DNA of 6,557 bases from Myxococcales bacterium (GTDB lineage: Bacteria; Myxococcota_C; UBA6777): contig JALTMC010000206.1 in the NCBI GenBank assembly GCA_027005175.1, forward strand, positions 1-6,557, written 5' to 3'. Positions 1-4,672 of this stretch are shown here, one piece after another (position 1 is the stretch's first letter; each line of letters starts with the position of its first letter). A program made the translations under genes and the position numbers. Below the pieces are notes generated by a model. The model saw only the letters and a program-made list of their open reading frames with translations. It had not been told where the DNA came from and did no database searches.

Positions 1-18
1 ATTCCTGAGCCACAACAT

Positions 19-24
19 AAGAGG
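19..24 (+). promoter_or_regulatory. Ribosome-binding site of trpS
   Basis: AAGAGG at 19-24 is followed by a T-rich 10-base spacer and ATG at 35. It is the best Shine-Dalgarno-like sequence near the trpS start and supports translating the N-terminal extension rather than starting at the internal ATG at 137. The internal ATG does have a weaker GAGAAG-like stretch upstream, so the choice is not absolute. Confidence 0.5.
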
Positions 25-34
25 TTTTTTTCTG

Positions 35-1147
35 ATGACAACAAAGGTCACAGATGCAGAAGCAGCATTAAAAGCGGCGCAAGAAGCTAGCGTTGCGTTA
101 AACAAGTCCATTGCGGAGTCCCCAGAGAAGCACCGTATGTTAACAGGAGATCGACCCACAGGAGCCCTACATATCGGGCACTTGTTTGGCTCACTGCAAA
201 ACAGGGTGCGCCTTCAAAACCAGGGCGTTGAGAGTTTTGTTGTGATCGCGGACTACCAAGTGCTCACCGATCGCTCCGAAGCAGAGGGGATCGACAACAA
301 TGTACGAGAACTCGTCCTCGACTACCTCGCAGCAGGATTGAATGTGGATGGCAGCAAGACATACATCTTCCCACACAGCCATGTCCCTGCACTCAACCAG
401 CTTCTGCTCCCATTCTTGACCCTTGTGAGCATGGCAGATCTGGAGCGCAACCCGACCATCAAAGAAGAGATTCAGGCAGCCCATCTCAAGACAGTCAACG
501 CCTCTATGTTTGTCTATCCCGTTCATCAAGCCGCTGACATCCTGTTCTGCAACGCCACAGTCGTTCCTGTCGGAAAGGACCAGCTCCCTCACCTAGAAAT
601 CTCGCGTAAAATTGCTCGTCGCTTTAACAAAAACTACCCCGGCGATAGACCAACGTTCCGAATGCCCCAACCCTTACTCAGTGAATCTTATATGATCCGT
701 GGCCTTGATGGCACACAAAAGATGAGTAAAAGCCGAAACAACGCCATCTTCCTCAAAAATACAGAGGCTGAAACCACCAAGTTACTCAAGCGTGCAAAGA
801 CAGATACGGATCGGAATATCACGTATGATCCTGTCAATCGACCTGAAGTCGCCAATTTACTCGACATCTACACCCTTGCGACAGGTATTTCTCAAGAGGA
901 GATCGCACGCGATATCGGTGATGGAGGCTCAGGAACACTTAAGGTCAATTTGAGCAAAGCCTTGAATGAATACCTCGCTCCCATGCGAGAGAGGCGTGTC
1001 ACGCTAGAGCAAACCCCCGGCATCGTTGAAGCCACACTACAAGAAGGCGTCGCCAAGGCCCAAGAAGTAGCCAATGAAACACTTCTCAAAGTACTCAAAG
1101 TCATGAATATGGCGTACGATATCGAAGCTGAAAAGAAGAGCCCGTAA
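35..1147 (+). CDS. trpS: Tryptophanyl-tRNA synthetase (class I)
   Basis: This cytoplasmic enzyme charges tRNA-Trp with tryptophan using ATP. The 370-residue product has the class I signature HIGH at residues 46-49 inside TGDRPTGALHIGHLFG, and a perfect KMSKS loop at 229-233 (GLDGTQKMSKS). Between them lie the TrpRS-type YPVHQAADIL (161-170, with the Asp expected to contact the substrate amino group) and the VGKDQLPHLE segment (179-188). These features separate it from TyrRS. Bacterial TrpRS is usually about 330-350 residues and starts a few residues before the TGDRPTG motif; here about 34 extra, Ala/Lys/Glu-rich, probably helical residues precede it. ATG at 35 is chosen because AAGAGG lies 10 bases upstream. 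The frame is open to the left edge (no stop from base 2), so an earlier start cannot be excluded, and ATG at 137 is an internal alternative. It converges on the kinase gene and appears to be its own transcription unit or the end of one. Confidence 0.97.
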   Translation: MTTKVTDAEAALKAAQEASVALNKSIAESPEKHRMLTGDRPTGALHIGHLFGSLQNRVRLQNQGVESFVVIADYQVLTDRSEAEGIDNNVRELVLDYLAAGLNVDGSKTYIFPHSHVPALNQLLLPFLTLVSMADLERNPTIKEEIQAAHLKTVNASMFVYPVHQAADILFCNATVVPVGKDQLPHLEISRKIARRFNKNYPGDRPTFRMPQPLLSESYMIRGLDGTQKMSKSRNNAIFLKNTEAETTKLLKRAKTDTDRNITYDPVNRPEVANLLDIYTLATGISQEEIARDIGDGGSGTLKVNLSKALNEYLAPMRERRVTLEQTPGIVEATLQEGVAKAQEVANETLLKVLKVMNMAYDIEAEKKSP

Positions 1148-1150
1148 CAC

Positions 1151-1185
1151 AACGACTCAACCACTCTATCAAGTGAGTTGTTTTT
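1151..1185 (+). terminator. Probable rho-independent terminator of trpS
   Basis: Four bases after the trpS stop, AACGACTCA (1151-1159) can pair with TGAGTTGTT (1174-1182) as a 9-pair stem with one G-T wobble. A 14-base loop separates the arms and a T run ends at 1185. The stem is AT-rich and the loop is long, so it is a weak terminator by composition. A rival fold pairs CACT (1162-1165) with AGTG (1172-1175). The 3' arm and T run lie inside the 36-base direct repeat shared with the kinase gene end. On the reverse strand no T run follows, so it would not clearly terminate the kinase operon. Confidence 0.45.
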
Positions 1186-1199
1186 GAAGAACTTGAAGT
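1164..1199. repeat. 36-base direct repeat, copy 1 (intergenic)
   Basis: This copy matches 1238-1273 at 35 of 36 positions; the only difference is C at 1192 against T at 1266. The copies are in the same orientation with a 74-base period, and the flanks do not match. Read on the reverse strand in the kinase frame, it encodes LQVLQKQLT followed by TGA TAG. It is therefore a second, detached copy of the kinase C-terminus and its double stop, lying downstream of the real gene end. It also supplies the 3' arm and T run of the proposed trpS terminator. Confidence 0.9.
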
Positions 1200-1237
1200 C
1201 CGTTCCCAATTCATCACATACTGCTGAGTCATCTTGT

Positions 1238-1273
1238 CTCTATCAAGTGAGTTGTTTTTGAAGAATTTGAAGT
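1238..1273. repeat. 36-base direct repeat, copy 2 (kinase gene 3' end)
   Basis: This is the partner of 1164-1199. It covers the last codons of the reverse-strand kinase gene (LQILQKQLT), its TGA stop at 1243-1245 and the adjacent in-frame TAG. Because one copy is coding and the other intergenic, the simplest reading is that a piece of the gene end was duplicated. Copying in the other direction cannot be excluded. Confidence 0.9.
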
Positions 1274-3495
1274 TGTGCTAGAAGTTCAGTGCAGCTTTGA
1301 AATCGGGCCTGAGGATCTTTGGCAAGAAGTGAGAGGACAATGTTCTCAAACACTTGTGGGATCTGAGGTTTAATCGCTCTAGGAGGCACAGGAGTCTCTG
1401 TGAGATGCATCTTCAAGAGAGTCAACTCATTGGTATGATCAAAGGGAAGTTTCCCTGTTAAAGCTTCATAAGCAATAATCCCAAGAGAGTAAAGGTCGCC
1501 AGTGATGGCGACATTTTCAGGATTTAAGATCCGCTCTGGAGAGATGTAGGCGGCTGAACCAACAAGAATGCCCTCTGTGGTAAAACGCTCAGAGGACTGC
1601 TCTATCGCGATACCAAAATCCATGATCTTTGCAACACCCTGTGTTGTGATAAAGATATTGGATGGTTTCATATCGCGATGAATGACCCCGATATCATGAG
1701 CAGCTTGCAACCCGGCACACACCTGGATCAGAAGCTCAAGCCCCATCGAAAGCTCCATGGGTCCCTGCCAGACAATCAACTGCTCCAGATCCAACCCCTC
1801 CAATAGCTCCATACTGATATAATGAGAGTTCTTATACTCACCGATATCATGAAGTCGAATCACGTTGGGATGGGAAAGTCTGCGAGCCAGCTTCAGCTCT
1901 TGTTTGAAACGCTGCAGCTTCTCTCCACCAATAAGACTCTGATCAAAGACTTTGAGCGCAACAAGTTCATCTAACTTGAGATCAAAGGCACTGTAGACAA
2001 TAGCCATTCCGCCCTGTCCCAATTCCTTTTCAATCCGGTAGCGGTTGTCGATGATGACACCGGGAACAAAGTCCACTTCGTCACGAAAGGCAGCCTGAGG
2101 CATCTGTATATTGTCTGACAGAGAGATCGAAGCAAACTCAGGTTGAGTCTGCTGTGGAACATAAGAGCCCACATCCAACATCGTATTGTCTATATCCTGT
2201 CTCTGCACAGGAGGACAGGCATGGATTTCAGGCGTCGTTATATTTGCACTCAATGGCGTCAGCGAACGAATCAGATCCGCCATATTCACAACTTTAACGC
2301 CCGCACACTGAAGCGTTGATTTTCCTGATGTTCCTGGTGCGGAAAGGGGTTCATCCCAAATGTCAATACCAAGGTGGGCTGGTTGCATCTGCGCCTGTGA
2401 GTCCAAAGAAATGGAGGCATAACTCGCAGCACTCTGGGGCATGAGACCTTGAAGAATAGCATTTTCCCCCGAAGATAAGCCATTAATCGTAGAGTCAAGC
2501 GCATGCGATGATGGAGTCATGACTGTGGAATGGAGTGAAGGAAAACGCTGCTCCAGACGTATGGCCTCCGAAGCCACTTGCGATCGTTGGGAAACTCTCC
2601 GAATTTGCTGAGTCGGCAAGGCGGACTGCTCTTGCCGAAGCTGTAGCGTCGGTCGGTCTTGCTGCACCTGCTGGGCTGAACGAGCCGGTTGCGTGACCCG
2701 GATAGGCAGAGATGGCGAAGCCGGTAGGTCCGGTAGGTCCGGTAGTTCAGGAAGCTCCAGAAATTGCGCGGCCACAGGCAACTGAGATCGCACAGCAGGT
2801 TCACGAAATGATTCATTTTGACTCATAATCTTCTGACAAGACGAAGCGGAGCCCCGAAGTTTTGCTTTGAGAGTCTCCAGATGCTCCTGAATATCCCGAT
2901 AGTGCGGGTCAAAGGTAGTGATCCGTTGAAATAATTCCTGCGAATTCTCTGGCATTTGACGCCTACAATACACATGCCCTAACTGATAGAAGCACTCTGC
3001 TTCTTGTGAGGTTTGTGGACCCGTTTGAATAAAGCTGGAGAGTAAATGATCCAGCTCAAAGGGTATATCGTTGAGCATGGTTGCCGAAAAGGCAAGCGTG
3101 ATACAAACATTCCGATACTCTGGATGATGCGGCTCAATACAACGGCACTCGCTGAGATATCCCTGAAAGATCGCAGAAGCCTCGGCGTGATCTCCCAACC
3201 CCAGATAGATCTCAATCGCCTGGTACACCCCCCCGCCTTGCTGCATCCACTTTGCAGCCTGACGTGCATACATCTGTTGTTCTTGCGATAGATGCTGCAA
3301 AGAAGCAGGCTGACCTCCAAAACTATCGTACAAAACCTGGCCCGCTTCGAGCCATCGCTGCTGACGAGCTAATAAGGAGGCGGCTTTAAACCACTCATTC
3401 GCCTGCATCAGAACTTGAAGGGCACCGTCAACACGACCACTTTGCTCAAGAACCTCTGCTTGTTTGAGTTGAGAATATCTGTTTGTGCCATTCAT
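1243..3495 (-). CDS. TPR-containing Hanks-type Ser/Thr protein kinase
   Basis: A cytoplasmic-looking protein kinase that should transfer phosphate from ATP to Ser/Thr of partner proteins. Numbering is from a possible GTG start at 3561. Residues ~24-235 are helical and TPR-like (for example YQLGHVYCRRQMPENSQELF at 192-211). Residues ~240-495 are a low-complexity Pro/Gln/Ser-rich linker. The kinase domain spans ~505-765: glycine loop GQGGMA (515-520), ATP lysine in VALKV (K537), helix-C Glu (E555), HRDMKPSN (628-635; catalytic D630), DFG (648-650), SPE in place of APE (674-676) and D689. Every catalytic residue is present, so it should be active. Activation-loop T661 and T662 are candidate autophosphorylation sites. 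No membrane helix follows the kinase domain, unlike PknB-type receptors. ATG at 3495 (residue 23) is preferred because neither start has a good ribosome-binding site and the extra 22 residues fall in AT-rich leader sequence. It is the last gene of the run with the two PilT ATPases; its target is inferred, not shown. Confidence 0.93.
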   Translation of the reverse strand: MNGTNRYSQLKQAEVLEQSGRVDGALQVLMQANEWFKAASLLARQQRWLEAGQVLYDSFGGQPASLQHLSQEQQMYARQAAKWMQQGGGVYQAIEIYLGLGDHAEASAIFQGYLSECRCIEPHHPEYRNVCITLAFSATMLNDIPFELDHLLSSFIQTGPQTSQEAECFYQLGHVYCRRQMPENSQELFQRITTFDPHYRDIQEHLETLKAKLRGSASSCQKIMSQNESFREPAVRSQLPVAAQFLELPELPDLPDLPASPSLPIRVTQPARSAQQVQQDRPTLQLRQEQSALPTQQIRRVSQRSQVASEAIRLEQRFPSLHSTVMTPSSHALDSTINGLSSGENAILQGLMPQSAASYASISLDSQAQMQPAHLGIDIWDEPLSAPGTSGKSTLQCAGVKVVNMADLIRSLTPLSANITTPEIHACPPVQRQDIDNTMLDVGSYVPQQTQPEFASISLSDNIQMPQAAFRDEVDFVPGVIIDNRYRIEKELGQGGMAIVYSAFDLKLDELVALKVFDQSLIGGEKLQRFKQELKLARRLSHPNVIRLHDIGEYKNSHYISMELLEGLDLEQLIVWQGPMELSMGLELLIQVCAGLQAAHDIGVIHRDMKPSNIFITTQGVAKIMDFGIAIEQSSERFTTEGILVGSAAYISPERILNPENVAITGDLYSLGIIAYEALTGKLPFDHTNELTLLKMHLTETPVPPRAIKPQIPQVFENIVLSLLAKDPQARFQSCTELLAQLQILQKQLT
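2721..2747. repeat. 9-base tandem repeat, three units, in the kinase linker
   Basis: Two exact units of CCGGTAGGT are followed by a third, CCGGTAGTT, and then a diverged unit (CAGGAAGCT). On the reverse strand they encode the repeated Pro-Asp-Leu stretch LPELPDLPDLP (about residues 270-280) of the kinase linker. Units of nine bases keep the frame, so gain or loss of a unit would only change linker length. Confidence 0.9.
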
Positions 3496-3595
3496 ATCCG
3501 TTACTTCATCATCTGTAAGTTTGACAAAAGAAAACAGGCAATATGTTAACAGTAACGGCACATCTACTTATTTATGTAGAATCGATTTAAAATAT
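3496..3595 (-). promoter_or_regulatory. AT-rich leader upstream of the kinase gene
   Basis: About 100 bases separate the upstream ATPase stop from the preferred kinase ATG at 3495. The stretch is clearly more AT-rich than the genes around it, as expected of an untranslated leader or promoter rather than coding sequence. It contains a small inverted repeat, TCTAC (3563-3567) and GTAGA (3576-3580) around an 8-base AT loop, plus GTTAAC and ATCGAT palindromes. I cannot assign a convincing -35/-10 pair. If the GTG at 3561 is the true start, only 34 bases are non-coding. A separate kinase promoter is possible but unproven. Confidence 0.3.
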
Positions 3596-4663
3596 CTATG
3601 ACATTGAGATCTCAGACAGCACTTGTTGTGGATTTTCAGCAAAAACGATAGCGTCTTCGACTGTCACCAGCTCATCACGTATATACTGAATGATACTTCT
3701 ATCGATACTCTGCATCCCCGTCTCGCGTGGATTGGCAGACTTAATATAACTGTCGAGAAGATGAATTTTATTTTCGCGAATCATATTCGAAATCGCAAAG
3801 TTTTGGAGTAAAATTTCAAGCAGCGCGACCCGACCATTACCATCAGCACGTTTGCAGAGACGCTGGGATAAGATCGCTCTTAACAAGATGGAGAGAACCC
3901 CTCTCGCTTGCTCTCTATTTTCTCCAGGCATTGCATCAATGAGACGAGTCACAGCTTTTGCAGCAGAGTTGGTATGCATGGTCCCTAAAACAAGAACACC
4001 TGTTTCTGCCGCAGTAAGAGCCAAAGACATGGTCTCTACATCTCGCATCTCTCCCAGCACCAAAACATCAGGAGCCTCCCGCAATGACGAACGAAGTGCC
4101 TGTGCAAAGCTCACGACATGCTTGCCAACCTGACGGTGCGTAACAGTGCTACGCAGAGGCTCATGAAGAAACTCAATGGGATCCTCAATCGTAATGATAT
4201 GTCGATTCGATGTCGCATTGATCTCATTCACCATCGACGCGAGTGTTGTCGTCTTTCCAGAACCTGTTGGACCTGTCACGAGCACCAGGCCATTGGTGAG
4301 CTTGCAGAGCTTCCTGACGATGCTTGGAAACATCATGTCGTCCATCACAGGAACACGATGAGGAATCGCTCGAAAAACAGCACCCAGGCCATGATTCTGA
4401 ATAAAGACATTGACTCGAAAGCGAGCAGCATCTTGGAGGTCGTACACAAAGTCAACCTCGATATTTTTGTCTATTTTTTCTTTGTCCTCTTCCGACATGA
4501 TCTCGAACAAAAAGCGTCTCGCCTCCAAGTTGGAGAGTTTTCGGAAAGGAAGCGGCAACAAGTCACCTCTGTAACGAACAAGAGGAACACTCTCTGCATT
4601 AAAGTGTAAATCACTTGCGCTTTGGTCCACAACCAGCCGAAGGAAGGAATCGATCCGAGCCAT
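3596..4663 (-). CDS. PilT-family type IV pilus retraction ATPase (stand-alone)
   Basis: A secretion-superfamily hexameric ATPase of the PilT/PilU type. Characterised members sit at the cytoplasmic base of the type IV pilus and drive its retraction. The 355-residue product has the normal PilT length. An N-terminal PAS-like domain carries the family SDLHF motif (residues 17-21). The core has Walker A GPTGSGKT (131-138), Asp box TIEDPIEF (158-165), Walker B VLVLGEMRD (200-208; catalytic E205), His box GTMHT (227-231; H230), and a C-terminal AISNMIRE (290-297) matching the AIRNLIRE motif linked to retraction in PilT. All catalytic elements are intact. ATG at 4663 follows the upstream gene's stop by only 9 bases, with a modest AGTGAG ribosome-binding site overlapping that stop, so the two ATPases are co-transcribed and probably translationally coupled. 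Loss of Arg from the AIRNLIRE position (Ser292) is a small deviation. I leave the symbol blank because it is a paralogue, and the core pilT may lie elsewhere. Confidence 0.93.
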   Translation of the reverse strand: MARIDSFLRLVVDQSASDLHFNAESVPLVRYRGDLLPLPFRKLSNLEARRFLFEIMSEEDKEKIDKNIEVDFVYDLQDAARFRVNVFIQNHGLGAVFRAIPHRVPVMDDMMFPSIVRKLCKLTNGLVLVTGPTGSGKTTTLASMVNEINATSNRHIITIEDPIEFLHEPLRSTVTHRQVGKHVVSFAQALRSSLREAPDVLVLGEMRDVETMSLALTAAETGVLVLGTMHTNSAAKAVTRLIDAMPGENREQARGVLSILLRAILSQRLCKRADGNGRVALLEILLQNFAISNMIRENKIHLLDSYIKSANPRETGMQSIDRSIIQYIRDELVTVEDAIVFAENPQQVLSEISMS

Positions 4664-4672
4664 CAGTACATC

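Noticed and set aside
892-1209. 105-residue reverse-strand open frame across the trpS 3' end and the gap
   Set aside because: It is antisense to the conserved C-terminal part of TrpRS and has no similarity I recognise. Its first codons fall in the repeat region without a good ribosome-binding site.
1148-1242. Possible CRISPR or mobile-element origin of the two 36-base repeats
   Set aside because: Only two copies, with one inside coding sequence, no further spacer-sized units, no inverted ends and no transposase; local duplication is simpler.
4118-4609. 163-residue forward open frame opposite the stand-alone PilT gene
   Set aside because: It has no recognisable domain and lies wholly antisense to a gene with every family motif; length alone is not support.
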